Assembly (NCBI RefSeq): GCF_000974685.2
Contig: NZ_AP018738.1
Span: forward strand, 2,542,001-2,606,000
Direction of reading: 5' to 3'
DNA from: Ferriphaselus amnicola
GTDB lineage: Bacteria; Pseudomonadota; Gammaproteobacteria; Burkholderiales; Gallionellaceae
DNA length: 64,000 nt
The notes beneath the pieces were generated by a model. It did no database searches. It was not told where the DNA came from and saw only the letters and a list, made by a program, of their open reading frames with translations. Of the stretch, positions 19,103-29,848 are shown piece by piece. Position 1 is the stretch's first letter, and each line of letters starts with the position of its first letter. Position numbers and translations under genes: made by a program.

Positions 19103-20020
19103 TCAATCAGCACTTGTGTCATTGTCAGTTTTTCTGTCGCGCATGCCCTGCACATTTAGCTTTGCTAGCAACGCCGTCATCTGCGTAGCAGCTGCCTGCT
19201 TGCCTGACTCACCATAGCCCATATCCATCAGAATCAAGTTACCGTGCTTACCGACATCGCGCATCGCATCAATCTTGTTCAGCTCCATTAGCATCGCCAG
19301 CGACTCATCCGCCGGTATCCCTTGAAACATCGCCAGCGATTCACTCAGCCCCTTCGCCAGCGTTTCTCGTGATTTGGCCATCCCCTCGGCACGCCGCTGC
19401 TGCGCCTCCGCTTCGGCCTCGGCCTGCCTGACCATTCTGATTTTGGTGGCATCCCCTTCAAGTTCCGCTGCTTCTTTTTCTCGTTGCGCAACGATTACAC
19501 GATTGAACGATGTCTGCACCGAGTCTGAAACTGTTGGCTGATCCACCAGCACACTTTCGATACGGTAACCGAACTCGGCAAGGGTAGCTCCCACATGCCC
19601 CTTTACCGTCTGAGCAATCTCGGTACGATTGGTAAATAGTTCATCTAATGTCATCGCGGCGGCTGCAGAGCGCACTGTGTTCAACACCCACGAGCCAATC
19701 TGATCGGCCGGATCTTGCAACTTGTAGAACGAATTGTCTGCCTGAGCCTCCTGAGCTTGAATCATGATATCCACGGGCAACGCGACGAACATGTTATCGC
19801 GGGTCTTCACTTCGACGATATGTTTTACCGACCATATCCTCATGGTCACAATGCCAGCCACGCGTTGGAATGGATAGAAAATCCAGTTCAGTCCAGGATG
19901 AATTACGCGTGTATATTTTCCAAGCGTCTCGACAATCTCAACGGTCTGCTGCTTCACGATCCGTATGCCGGATACCCCCAGCGCTCCGACCACCACGAGC
20001 AAAACAAGAATGAGTTCCAT
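19103..20020 (-). CDS. SPFH/Band 7 (stomatin-like) membrane protein
   Basis: Protein of 305 residues with an N-terminal membrane segment (about 2-18), then a Band 7/SPFH domain starting at VKQQTVEIVETLGKYTRVIH. Family landmarks include HPGLNWIFYPFQ and the ETLG-type start of the domain. The region around residues 185-235 is Glu/Ala/Arg-rich (AEAEAEAQQRRAEG) and should form a long coiled coil that oligomerises into rings. Stomatin-like proteins organise membrane microdomains and often pair with an NfeD protein, but no nfeD is adjacent. The function here is unknown. Its surroundings are AT-richer than the neighbouring core genes. Confidence 0.85.
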   Translation of the reverse strand: MELILVLLVVVGALGVSGIRIVKQQTVEIVETLGKYTRVIHPGLNWIFYPFQRVAGIVTMRIWSVKHIVEVKTRDNMFVALPVDIMIQAQEAQADNSFYKLQDPADQIGSWVLNTVRSAAAAMTLDELFTNRTEIAQTVKGHVGATLAEFGYRIESVLVDQPTVSDSVQTSFNRVIVAQREKEAAELEGDATKIRMVRQAEAEAEAQQRRAEGMAKSRETLAKGLSESLAMFQGIPADESLAMLMELNKIDAMRDVGKHGNLILMDMGYGESGKQAAATQMTALLAKLNVQGMRDRKTDNDTSAD

Positions 20021-20287
20021 CGATTTATCTCCAATTTGGTTGAATAGGTATCAGCCTACTTTGACCTGTCCATCACCGGCCGGTGGTGGCGTAGTATACC
20101 GGCCCATACGATAACAGCCAGCCGCTTCTAATTCCCACGACGATGTCTCATTAGTCGTGCAGCATGCGAAATTTCAGAACCTATATCTCCTAAAGCACTA
20201 CATAGATAATTCGGCATATTCCACGAAATCGTAGGTCATGCTCTAATTCAGCCTCGTACAAAGCGGCAATTACTAACTGGGGAAGCT

Positions 20288-20800
20288 ATGAAAAGAACAT
20301 GGGGCAGCATTATCGGGGCGTTTTTGATGGTTGGTTGCGCGTCGCTACCACCCTCTTTACCGGCAGGATATATAGGGGAGACTGCAACGATACAAGATAC
20401 TGATCACAGAATTGATACTGGCAAAGCAGATATATTTTATCTATCTAAGATCGATGGAACATTGATCCAGAATTGCCGGTCGGAAACTCGGCGTGCAAGC
20501 AACGGTCAAGGCGACAATCTAAGCACCGTCCTCCTGAAGAGTTCGGTCCCTATCGGGTCGCACAAATTCACTATAGTGGGCCGTACCGAATACGCGATGC
20601 CGATTCGAGCTTTAGCTGGTGATGTGTACCAAGTCACTGGTGATATTGAGTTCTCGCCAAAACCAAATGGCAAATACGTCATACGAGGCAGTCTTTCTGA
20701 AACAGAGTCTTCGGTCTGGATCGAAAATCTGGAAACCAGCGAAATTGCAGGGAAAATAGCCATCAATGGTTCTGCCAAGTTAGGTCTGTTCGACAAGTGA
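20288..20800 (+). CDS. Putative lipoprotein of unknown function
   Basis: Frame of 170 codons with a lipoprotein signal peptide: KR near the start, a hydrophobic stretch and the lipobox LMVGC, which puts the lipidated cysteine at residue 17. The mature part is mostly polar with alternating beta-like segments (HKFTIVGRTEY, KYVIRGSLSETESSVWIENL) and no recognised family. A GGGGAAGCT stretch lies shortly before the ATG. The gene is AT-richer than its neighbours and stands alone between the SPFH gene and groEL, which could mean recent acquisition. Export and lipidation are well supported by the sequence; function is unknown. Confidence 0.65.
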   Translation: MKRTWGSIIGAFLMVGCASLPPSLPAGYIGETATIQDTDHRIDTGKADIFYLSKIDGTLIQNCRSETRRASNGQGDNLSTVLLKSSVPIGSHKFTIVGRTEYAMPIRALAGDVYQVTGDIEFSPKPNGKYVIRGSLSETESSVWIENLETSEIAGKIAINGSAKLGLFDK

Positions 20801-21026
20801 GCTTAGACCACCAATGACCAATAAAGACTTTTCATCGACATGCCTCGATTTTGTAGAGCAGTTCACTAGGTGTTGATCGGCATTTAATAGCAATGCTTTC
20901 AACATCAATTGCAGCTACTGATATTTGATCATCCGAAATTCTCATCACAGCATAACTGTCGCTCACCTATGGCACATCGCCCCTAGCTTCATGATTATTA
21001 AATACTGAACTAGACTTGACTAGGCC

Positions 21027-21060
21027 AAAACAAAACCCCGCCAAAGCGGGGTTTTGTTTT
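21027..21060. terminator. Bidirectional terminator of groESL
   Basis: Long perfect inverted repeat AAAACAAAACCCCGC / GCGGGGTTTTGTTTT with a short CAAA-type loop. On the minus strand it directly follows groEL and ends in a T-rich run. Confidence 0.92.
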
Positions 21061-21081
21061 ACAGCGTGTCGAGGAACGACA

Positions 21082-22746
<1,665 letters not shown>

Positions 22747-22791
22747 TCAATAAATCAGAGCTAACGCCGTCACCGGCGAATTGAGCTTGGA

Positions 22792-23082
22792 TCAGGCTTC
22801 AACGATGCCGATGATGTCGTCTTCACGCATCGTCAACAGCTCTTGACCATCCAGCTTGAAGGTCTGGCCGGAATACTTGCCGAACAGCACCTTGTCGCCG
22901 ACCTTGACGCTCATGGCGCGCAACTTTCCGTCGTCGCCGATCTTGCCGTTGCCGACGGCAACGATTTCACCGGTATCAGGCTTTTCGACGGCTGTGCTTG
23001 CCAGCACGATACCGGACGCGGTCTTGACGTCTTCTTCCATACGCTTGACGATCACGCGGTCGCTCAAAGGACGAATTTTCAT
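22792..23082 (-). CDS. groES: Co-chaperonin GroES (10 kDa)
   Basis: Lid of the GroEL folding chamber. The 96-residue protein starts [18 protein letters not shown], has the mobile loop [15 protein letters not shown] that contacts GroEL, and ends [12 protein letters not shown], all characteristic. AGGAG lies seven bases before the ATG. It is first in the groESL operon; its leader contains a CIRCE operator right behind a sigma32-type promoter. Confidence 0.98.
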   Translation of the reverse strand: MKIRPLSDRVIVKRMEEDVKTASGIVLASTAVEKPDTGEIVAVGNGKIGDDGKLRAMSVKVGDKVLFGKYSGQTFKLDGQELLTMREDDIIGIVEA

Positions 23083-23130
23083 GCTTGGTTCTCCTGAAAC
23101 AATGAGTTGAATTGAAAGCGGGCGCGGAGT

Positions 23131-23157
23131 TTAGCACTCTCACCCAGCGACTGCCAA
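23131..23157 (-). promoter_or_regulatory. CIRCE operator (HrcA-binding site) of groESL
   Basis: TTAGCACTC (23131-23139), nine-base spacer, GACTGCCAA (23149-23157). The left arm matches the CIRCE consensus exactly and the right arm matches GAGTGCTAA in seven of nine bases. It overlaps the expected transcription start, suited to HrcA repression. Confidence 0.88.
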
Positions 23158-23159
23158 TG

Positions 23160-23185
23160 ATGGGGATGGGGCAGCCCTATTTCAA
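23160..23185 (-). promoter_or_regulatory. Sigma32 (heat-shock) promoter of groESL
   Basis: Read on the minus strand: CTTGAAA -35 (TTGAAA at 23185-23180), 14-base spacer, CCCCAT -10 (23165-23160). Both hexamers match the sigma32 consensus. The -35 lies inside a small AGCCCT/AGGGCT hairpin that follows topA. Confidence 0.8.
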
Positions 23186-23227
23186 GGGCTGTTTGGGAAA
23201 TTTATACTGAATCGCGCGAAAGCCTGA

Positions 23228-25702
23228 TCAGGCTTTCGCTTTGCGAGCGGGCTTCTTCGCCGGTTTGCCCTTGGCGGCTTTCGCTGCCAACAGCTCCAAC
23301 GCTTGCGACAGCGTGAGTTCGTCCACGGTCACATCCTTGGGCAAGGTGGCGTTGACTTTGCCGTGGCGGACGTAAGGGCCGTAGCGGCCATCGCAGACTT
23401 CGATCGGCTTCTGGTCGTCGGGATGCACCCCCAAATCGCGCAGGATGGTGGCAGCGTTATCCTTCTTCTGCGCCAGCAGTTCCACGGCACGAGCCAGCTC
23501 GATGGTGAAGATGCTGTCAGTCTTGGGGATGGACTTGAACGCGCCATCGTGGCCGATGTAAGGGCCGAAGCGGCCAATGTTGACCACCACTTTCTTGCCA
23601 GATTCAGGATGCAGACCGACTTCGCGCGGCAGCGCCAGCAGCTTGAGCGCCATGCCGAGGTCGGCAGCTTCTAGCGGCAATTCTTTCGGCCAAGAGACTC
23701 GCTTCGGTTTCTTCTTGTCGCCTTCCTTGGCTTCGCCGAGTTGCACGTACGGGCCATAAGGTCCGCGCAGCAACAGAATCAGCGTGCCCTCCTCGTTGGT
23801 TCCAAGTTCCTTGCGAGCATCTTCCGCCGACTCGACCTCGCCGCTCAAATTGCGGGTGAAATCGCACTCGGGATAGCCGGTGCAGCCAATGAAACTGCCG
23901 CGCTTGCCCAAGCGTTTGGACAACGGTTTGCCGCACTTGGGGCAGGCCTCTTCCAGAATCTCAGTGCCCGGACGATCTACGTCCTTTTTCTCACCGATCA
24001 ACTGATGGAAACCTTTCCAGAATTCGTCCAGCACCGGAATCCAATCACGCTTGCCTTCGGAAATTTCGTCCAGCTCGTCTTCCATCTGGGCGGTGAAGCC
24101 GTAATCGACGTAGCGAGTGAAGTGGTCGGTAAGGAAGCGGTTGACCACGCGGCCGACGTCGGTGGGCTGGAAGCGCTTCTTTTCCAAAACCACGTATTCA
24201 CGCGCTTGCAAAGTGGAGATGATGCTGGCGTAGGTGGAAGGGCGGCCGATGCCGTACTCTTCCAGCGACTTGACCAAGCTGGCTTCGGAGAAGCGCGGCG
24301 GTGGCTGGGTGAAATGCTGTTCGCCGTAGAGCTTGTCTTGCGGCAGCACATCGCCTTCTTCCAGCGGCGGTAGCTTGCCGCCGTCCTCCTCAGTGCTGTC
24401 GTCAGTGTCTTCCTGATACACGGCGATGAAACCGGGGAACACCAGCGTCTGGCCGCTGGCGCGGAACAGCGTGGTGTCGCCGCCCAAGCGGATGTCCACG
24501 CTCACGGTGTCGAAGCGGGCGGGCGTCATCTGGCTGGCCAGCGTGCGCTTCCAGATCATCTCGTATAGGCGCGCCTGATCCACAGTCAGGAATTCACGCA
24601 CACTATCCGGCGTGCGAGCGATGCCGGTCGGGCGAATCGCCTCGTGCGCTTCTTGCGCGTTCTTGGTCTTGCTCTTGTACACCGGCGAAGTCTTGGGCAG
24701 ATAGTCTGGCGCGAAATTGTCACCGATGTAGCCACGTATCTCGGCCACGGCTTCGTTCGCCAGCGCCACCGAGTCAGTACGCATATAGGTGATCAGGCCG
24801 ACCGTGCCCCCGCCGATGTCGATACCTTCGTACAACTGCTGCGCCAGACGCATGGTGCGTTCGGAGGTCATGCCCAGCTTCCGAACCGCTTCCTGTTGCA
24901 GCGTCGAAGTGGTGAAAGGCGCAGCCGCGTAGCGTTGCTTGCCGCGCCGCTCGACCTTAACCACTTTAGGCGGCAGCTTGGCATCGCTCAGGCTGTCGAA
25001 AATTTTGCGGTACTCGGCTTCACTGCCGATGGTGAGTTGTTCGACCTTTTTGCCGTGATACTGGAACAGCTTGGCAGTGAACGGCAAGGTGTTCTTCTGG
25101 CTATCCAGATGCACCGTCCAGTATTCCTGCGGGCGGAAGGCCTCGATCTCCAGCTCGCGCTCGACGATCAGCCGCAGCGCTGGGCTTTGCACGCGACCAG
25201 CCGACAAGCCGGGGCGTATCTTGCGCCACAGCAGCGGCGACAGGTTGAAGCCCACCAAATAGTCCAGCGCACGGCGCGCCTGTTGAGCATTGACCAATGG
25301 CAGCAGAATCTCGCGGGGATTGGCCACGGCTTCTTTCACCGCACTCTGGGTAATCTCGTGGAACACCACCCGCTTCAGCGGCTTGTTCTTCAGTCCGCGC
25401 TTGGCGCGCAGCAACTCGGCCAGATGCCAAGCGATGGCCTCCCCTTCGCGGTCCGGGTCGGGTGCCAGATAGACGACATCAGCTTCGGCGGCGGCTTTGG
25501 CGATGGCATCGACGTGCTTGGCGTTGCGCGCAATGGTCTCGTACTGCATGGCATAGCCGTTATCCACGTCGATCGCGCCCGTCTTCGGGATCAGATCGCG
25601 CACATGGCCGTAAGAGGCCAGCACCTCGAAATCCTTGCCGAGATATTTTTTCAGCGTCTTGGCTTTGGCGGGCGATTCGACGACAAGCAGATTGGAGGCC
25701 AT
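23228..25702 (-). CDS. topA: DNA topoisomerase I (type IA)
   Basis: Relaxes negative supercoils by single-strand passage. The 824-residue protein begins with the Toprim domain (NLLVVESPAKAKTLKKYLG; acidic DPDREGEAIAWHL), and the catalytic tyrosine is Y306 in GLITYMRTDS. A four-cysteine zinc finger (CPKCGKPL..FIGCTGYPEC) follows near residue 590, then topoisomerase C-terminal repeats with GPYGPYVQLG, RFGPYIGHD and RYGPYVRHG, and a Lys/Ala-rich tail. This repeat-rich C-terminus is usual for betaproteobacterial TopA. It lies between smg and groES on the same strand. Confidence 0.96.
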   Translation of the reverse strand: MASNLLVVESPAKAKTLKKYLGKDFEVLASYGHVRDLIPKTGAIDVDNGYAMQYETIARNAKHVDAIAKAAAEADVVYLAPDPDREGEAIAWHLAELLRAKRGLKNKPLKRVVFHEITQSAVKEAVANPREILLPLVNAQQARRALDYLVGFNLSPLLWRKIRPGLSAGRVQSPALRLIVERELEIEAFRPQEYWTVHLDSQKNTLPFTAKLFQYHGKKVEQLTIGSEAEYRKIFDSLSDAKLPPKVVKVERRGKQRYAAAPFTTSTLQQEAVRKLGMTSERTMRLAQQLYEGIDIGGGTVGLITYMRTDSVALANEAVAEIRGYIGDNFAPDYLPKTSPVYKSKTKNAQEAHEAIRPTGIARTPDSVREFLTVDQARLYEMIWKRTLASQMTPARFDTVSVDIRLGGDTTLFRASGQTLVFPGFIAVYQEDTDDSTEEDGGKLPPLEEGDVLPQDKLYGEQHFTQPPPRFSEASLVKSLEEYGIGRPSTYASIISTLQAREYVVLEKKRFQPTDVGRVVNRFLTDHFTRYVDYGFTAQMEDELDEISEGKRDWIPVLDEFWKGFHQLIGEKKDVDRPGTEILEEACPKCGKPLSKRLGKRGSFIGCTGYPECDFTRNLSGEVESAEDARKELGTNEEGTLILLLRGPYGPYVQLGEAKEGDKKKPKRVSWPKELPLEAADLGMALKLLALPREVGLHPESGKKVVVNIGRFGPYIGHDGAFKSIPKTDSIFTIELARAVELLAQKKDNAATILRDLGVHPDDQKPIEVCDGRYGPYVRHGKVNATLPKDVTVDELTLSQALELLAAKAAKGKPAKKPARKAKA

Positions 25703-25725
25703 GTATTCAGGTCAGGTTGAGTAGT

Positions 25726-26181
25726 TCAATGCAGACTTTGCGAGTCTGCGGGTGTGAGCAGGTCTTCCACCAAAAGTGGGTCCAGCTCTTCGTGCTGGTT
25801 CCACAACACCAGCAAGGCGATCAGCTTGAGCTTGTCCAGCGACAATTGCTCGATGCCCAGCGACACCGCCCGATCAATAATCATTTCGCGCTCGACCGCC
25901 GAAATCATGCTGTTCTGCTCCCAGAACGCAATGAAGCTGCGCGCCTCTGGACTGATCCGCTGCAACTCCAAATCGGCGTAATGGCGGATACCGCCATGAT
26001 TGATGGCAAGCGGATAATCGGCTGGCGTCAACCGTTTCATCCCGGACAGCCAGTTCAAAGCTTGGCTGATCTCCTCTTCCTCAAAGCCTGCGGCTGAGAG
26101 CTTGAGCGAGAGTTTATCGGGTTCGGGGTAGCTGCCAGCATTTGCATAACTTTCAAACAAAAACATCAAGATATCGAACAT
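25726..26181 (-). CDS. smg: Smg (DUF494) family protein
   Basis: Cytoplasmic protein of 151 residues of the Smg/DUF494 family, which regularly sits between dprA and topA. It begins MFDILMFLFESYANAG, the family signature, and has GFEEEEISQALNWLSG in the first third. The exact function is unknown. The ATG at 26181 is used; a TTG four codons earlier is less likely. It lies 22 bases behind dprA and shortly before topA, in one leftward run. Confidence 0.88.
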   Translation of the reverse strand: MFDILMFLFESYANAGSYPEPDKLSLKLSAAGFEEEEISQALNWLSGMKRLTPADYPLAINHGGIRHYADLELQRISPEARSFIAFWEQNSMISAVEREMIIDRAVSLGIEQLSLDKLKLIALLVLWNQHEELDPLLVEDLLTPADSQSLH

Positions 26182-26203
26182 GGCATCCCACAATTACGGT
26201 TTT

Positions 26204-27271
26204 TCAAATGATCCGCTGAAACCTTCCACCGGGCAGCGTTGCCACGGTTCCGTCAAGCTCCAACTGCAACAGGATGGCGGATAGCGCCTTAATCGTCAAG
26301 CCACTGCGTTGAGCGAGCGTGTCCATATCTATGGGATCGTAGCCCATTGCATCCAATGCAGGCGAACTGGGCACGGGCACATCGGCAACTTGAGTCGGCG
26401 CAGCAAATGCACCTAACTCCTCCAAAATGTCCTGCGCAGACTCCACCAGTTTCGCTCCCTGCTTGATGAGGTAATGACAGCCCTTGGATTGGGGCGAATG
26501 AATCGATCCGGGGATGGCAAACACTTCGCGCCCCTGCTCCAAGGCCATCCGCGCGGTGATGAGCGAGCCGCTTTGCAGTGAGGCCTCTATCACCAAAGTG
26601 CCCAGACTCAAACCACTGATGATGCGGTTACGGCGCGGGAAATTGGCAGCGAGCGGCGGTGTGCCGAGCGGAAATTCGGAAATGATGAGGCCGCCTTTGG
26701 CGAGCTGGTGCGCCAACTCGCGGTTGGCAGCGGGATAGACCTTATCCAATCCCGTGCCGATCACGGCGATGCTGGAGCCGTTACCACGCAAACCTCCGCG
26801 ATGCGCGGCGGCGTCGATACCGTGCGCCATGCCGCTGACGATGCACAAGCTCGCCCGACTGGCCGCCTCGGCGAACTCTTCGGCATTCTTCAAGCCTGCT
26901 GGCGATGCATTGCGGCTACCGACAACGGCCAACGCAGCGGCATTGAGTAGCGCTTGCCGCCCTTTGACGTAGAGCAGCATGGGCGGATCGCTGATATTGA
27001 GTAAGGAGCGCGGATATGCGGCATCGGCCAAGGTCAATACGGCGTTGTTCGAGTCTTGCAGCCAGTCGTCCAGCGAAGCAAACGAAGACTCATCCATGCC
27101 GCGCCCGATAGCTTCGGCCACCGCAGGGCGAACGACCTCGCGCAAAGCTGAAGTGGGGGTGGCATAGATTTGCTCGGGCGTACCGAAGGTTTGCAACAAA
27201 TGGCGCAGGCTCTCGTTGCCCAATCCAGGAATCAGGCTAAGCGCAATCCAAGGAGCAAGCGCAGGATCCAT
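26204..27271 (-). CDS. dprA: DNA processing protein DprA (Smf)
   Basis: Binds incoming single-stranded DNA and loads RecA during natural transformation; also found in bacteria without known competence. The 355-residue protein has a helix-hairpin-like N-terminus (IALSLIPGLGNESLRHLL), the Rossmann-like core with VVGSRNASPAGLKNA, SGMAHGIDAAAHRG and IAVIGTGLDKVYPAANREL, and a C-terminal winged-helix domain (from about 290: YDPIDMDTLAQRSGL). All expected domains are complete. It follows the LysM gene by two bases and precedes smg. Confidence 0.95.
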   Translation of the reverse strand: MDPALAPWIALSLIPGLGNESLRHLLQTFGTPEQIYATPTSALREVVRPAVAEAIGRGMDESSFASLDDWLQDSNNAVLTLADAAYPRSLLNISDPPMLLYVKGRQALLNAAALAVVGSRNASPAGLKNAEEFAEAASRASLCIVSGMAHGIDAAAHRGGLRGNGSSIAVIGTGLDKVYPAANRELAHQLAKGGLIISEFPLGTPPLAANFPRRNRIISGLSLGTLVIEASLQSGSLITARMALEQGREVFAIPGSIHSPQSKGCHYLIKQGAKLVESAQDILEELGAFAAPTQVADVPVPSSPALDAMGYDPIDMDTLAQRSGLTIKALSAILLQLELDGTVATLPGGRFQRII

Positions 27272-27273
27272 AA

Positions 27274-28329
27274 TTACGGCGTCTGAGCGTTATCCAGAAG
27301 CTCTACTGGGAAGCGAGCCTCCATCACCAACGCGTAGGCGACGCGGTCATACGTGCGGAAAATGAAAGCCAAACCATAATGCTGATCTGGCAGGGTGATG
27401 TCTTGACCCTTTTTGCAGGCTACGTCGCCGGTTTCGCACATCGCTTGGTCGTCATTGTGCAATGCTTCACCGTGACGAGTCAGCGCCAACACATGCCCCG
27501 TTTCCAACCCGTCCTGCGCACCTTTATTAAGCGTGATGACCGAGTGTTGACCGGCCAGCTCCGCACCGCCATGGATCGAGATGATCTTAGTTACCAGCTT
27601 GGTGCTGGGTGCGCGCGGGACAAAGTTATCACTCTGAGCCACCGCCTTGGCAACGAGGCGGTCGCCCTTCTTGATCTCCTGCGCTGCGTGGATGATGCGC
27701 ACGGTGCTCGGGTGTCCGAATTTCTCGACCTGAGCCTCGCCTAGGTAGATCGCTTCATAACCGAGCACTTGTTTAGTTTCAGGATCGGTCAGCGCCTTGC
27801 CGGGACGATAGATCTGCCAACTCGTCCCCTGCGCCTCGCTCAGCCCTTGCACATAGACGATGTCATCGTCGCCAACCACCACGCGCTTGTCCAAGGTAGC
27901 CACCAGCACAGGTGCATTGATCAGATCGTTCTCGCCGACCACCAGCGGATATTTAAGGAAGGGGGCGATATCGCTACGTGGAACAGCAGAAATCGCCTGG
28001 CTCTGGCCTTGAATACTATGGATGTGGGGTGAAAGTTTGATCGTGCTGCCGAGGGTCTGATCCGCATCGACCCGCAAACTACCATTGCGATGGTCTAAGC
28101 GCACCACGTCACCAGGATAGATCCAGTGCGGGTCTTTGATAGTGTCTTTGTTCAAACCCCAAATCTGCGGCCACTGCCACGGGTCACTGAAGAAGCGATT
28201 TGCGATGCCCCACAGTGTATCTCCTTTGGTCACGATATGTTGTTCAGGAGCGTTGTCACGTATCTGCGCATCAGCGGCAAAAGTGACGGCAGGCAACAAA
28301 AAGCAAATCAGCGATATAATCTTGCGCAT
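27274..28329 (-). CDS. LysM-domain peptidoglycan-binding secreted protein
   Basis: Exported protein of 351 residues with a signal peptide (RKIISLICFLLPAVTFA, cleavage near residue 19) followed by one LysM domain (HIVTKGDTLWGIANRFFSDP, about 31-78) that binds peptidoglycan glycan chains. The remainder (about 100-351) is a family-specific region of unknown role, with VVGENDLINAPVLVATLD and QHSVITLNKGAQDGLETGHV. The same gene precedes dprA in many betaproteobacteria. An upstream ATG at 28398 would add 23 residues ahead of the signal peptide and is rejected. It is divergent from def, 87 bases away. Confidence 0.88.
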   Translation of the reverse strand: MRKIISLICFLLPAVTFAADAQIRDNAPEQHIVTKGDTLWGIANRFFSDPWQWPQIWGLNKDTIKDPHWIYPGDVVRLDHRNGSLRVDADQTLGSTIKLSPHIHSIQGQSQAISAVPRSDIAPFLKYPLVVGENDLINAPVLVATLDKRVVVGDDDIVYVQGLSEAQGTSWQIYRPGKALTDPETKQVLGYEAIYLGEAQVEKFGHPSTVRIIHAAQEIKKGDRLVAKAVAQSDNFVPRAPSTKLVTKIISIHGGAELAGQHSVITLNKGAQDGLETGHVLALTRHGEALHNDDQAMCETGDVACKKGQDITLPDQHYGLAFIFRTYDRVAYALVMEARFPVELLDNAQTP

Positions 28330-28416
28330 TGAAAACCCCGGCTGGATGATGGGACAGCGCGATAAGTTTCGCGCCGCTTCGATTTTGCAGCCAGTCACCC
28401 GAACTTAGCAAGCATT

Positions 28417-28920
28417 ATGGCTATCCTTAAAATCCTACAGTATCCCGACCCACGCCTGCACAAGGTCGCTGCGCCGGTGGGCGAGGTCACTGCCGCCACC
28501 CGCAAACTGATCGCCGACATGGCTGAAACCATGTATGCCGCGCCCGGCGTAGGCTTGGCCGCGACTCAAGTGGACATCCATGAGCAGATCATCGTGGCCG
28601 ACATCTCTGAGACGCACAACGAATTGCTAGTGTTCATCAACCCTGAATTGATCGCGACCAGCGGCGACAGCACGCTCGAAGAGGGTTGCCTATCCGTCCC
28701 CGGCATCTACGACAAAGTTCAGCGTGCCGAACGCGTCACGGTGCGAGCACAGGACAAGCACGGCAAGACATTCACCCTCGAAGCAGATGGGCTGCTGGCG
28801 GTATGCATCCAACATGAAATGGATCACCTCAAGGGCAAAGTGTTCGTCGAATACCTGTCGCAGCTCAAACAGACCCGCATCCGCGCCAAGCTGAAGAAGC
28901 GCCAGCGCGAGACCTTGTAA
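28417..28920 (+). CDS. def: Peptide deformylase
   Basis: Iron (or zinc) enzyme removing the formyl group from nascent proteins. The 167-residue protein has the three family motifs: GVGLAATQ (44-51), EGCLSVP with metal ligand C91, and QHEMDHL with ligands H133 and H137 and catalytic E134. The next gene, fmt, adds the formyl group that def removes; the two are three bases apart and should be one operon with rsmB. Confidence 0.97.
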   Translation: MAILKILQYPDPRLHKVAAPVGEVTAATRKLIADMAETMYAAPGVGLAATQVDIHEQIIVADISETHNELLVFINPELIATSGDSTLEEGCLSVPGIYDKVQRAERVTVRAQDKHGKTFTLEADGLLAVCIQHEMDHLKGKVFVEYLSQLKQTRIRAKLKKRQRETL

Positions 28921-28923
28921 ATA

Positions 28924-29847
28924 ATGAAACTCATCTTCGCGGGCACTCCGCATTTCGCCGCCGCTGCGCTGCAAGCGCTACTGCATGCTGGTCACGAAGT
29001 CGTCGCCGTATTGACCCAACCAGACCGTCCAGCTGGACGTGGCATGCAGTTGCAACCGAGCCCTGTCAAGCAGCTGGCCGTGGAGCTCGGCTTGCCCGTG
29101 TTGCAGCCGTTGACCTTGAGGCAGCCCGAAATCCAGCAGCAGCTGGCAGACTTTCATGCCGATGTGATGGTGGTGGCCGCTTACGGGCTGATCTTGCCGC
29201 AAGTCGTGCTGGATACGCCGCGCTTCGGCTGCCTTAATATCCATGCCTCGCTACTGCCACGCTGGCGCGGTGCGGCACCGATCCAGCGCGCCATTCTCGC
29301 GGGCGATACCGAGACCGGCATCACCATCATGCAAATGGATGCCGGGCTGGATACCGGCGACATGCTGCTGAAGACGAACTGCCCGATTAGGGACACAGAC
29401 ACCGCACAGACTCTGCATGACACGCTTGCAGCTCAAGGTGCCGAGGCCATTGTCGAAGCGTTGGTCAAGTTGGCCGATCTGAAACCCGAAGTACAAAACA
29501 ACGGTCTAGCGACTTATGCTGCCAAGCTGATCAAAGCCGAAGCGCAACTCGACTGGTCGCAAGCGGCCGAGCAACTCGCTCGCGCCGTGCGTGGCTACAA
29601 CCCAGTGCCGGTCGCCAACTCGCCGTGCAAAGGCACGTCGATCAAGTTATGGCAAGCCCGTGTGTGTAATGAGCTAAGTGGCACGCCCGGTTCGGTGTTG
29701 CGCGTGGACAAGAACGGCATCATCGTCGCCTGCGGTAGCGGTGCGCTGAGCCTCGAAATATTGCAGCGCCCAGGCGGCAAGCCATTACCGGCCGCACAAT
29801 TCTTACAAGGCTTCCCGCTGCAAGTCGGCGACCACTTCGGAATCTAG
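28924..29847 (+). CDS. fmt: Methionyl-tRNA formyltransferase
   Basis: Transfers a formyl group from 10-formyltetrahydrofolate to initiator methionyl-tRNA. The 307-residue protein begins [19 protein letters not shown], contains the cofactor site [20 protein letters not shown] and the catalytic aspartate region [11 protein letters not shown], and ends with the tRNA-binding OB-like domain (about 205-307). It is placed between def and rsmB, the usual order, and ends one base before the rsmB ATG. Confidence 0.97.
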   Translation: MKLIFAGTPHFAAAALQALLHAGHEVVAVLTQPDRPAGRGMQLQPSPVKQLAVELGLPVLQPLTLRQPEIQQQLADFHADVMVVAAYGLILPQVVLDTPRFGCLNIHASLLPRWRGAAPIQRAILAGDTETGITIMQMDAGLDTGDMLLKTNCPIRDTDTAQTLHDTLAAQGAEAIVEALVKLADLKPEVQNNGLATYAAKLIKAEAQLDWSQAAEQLARAVRGYNPVPVANSPCKGTSIKLWQARVCNELSGTPGSVLRVDKNGIIVACGSGALSLEILQRPGGKPLPAAQFLQGFPLQVGDHFGI

Positions 29848-29848
29848 T

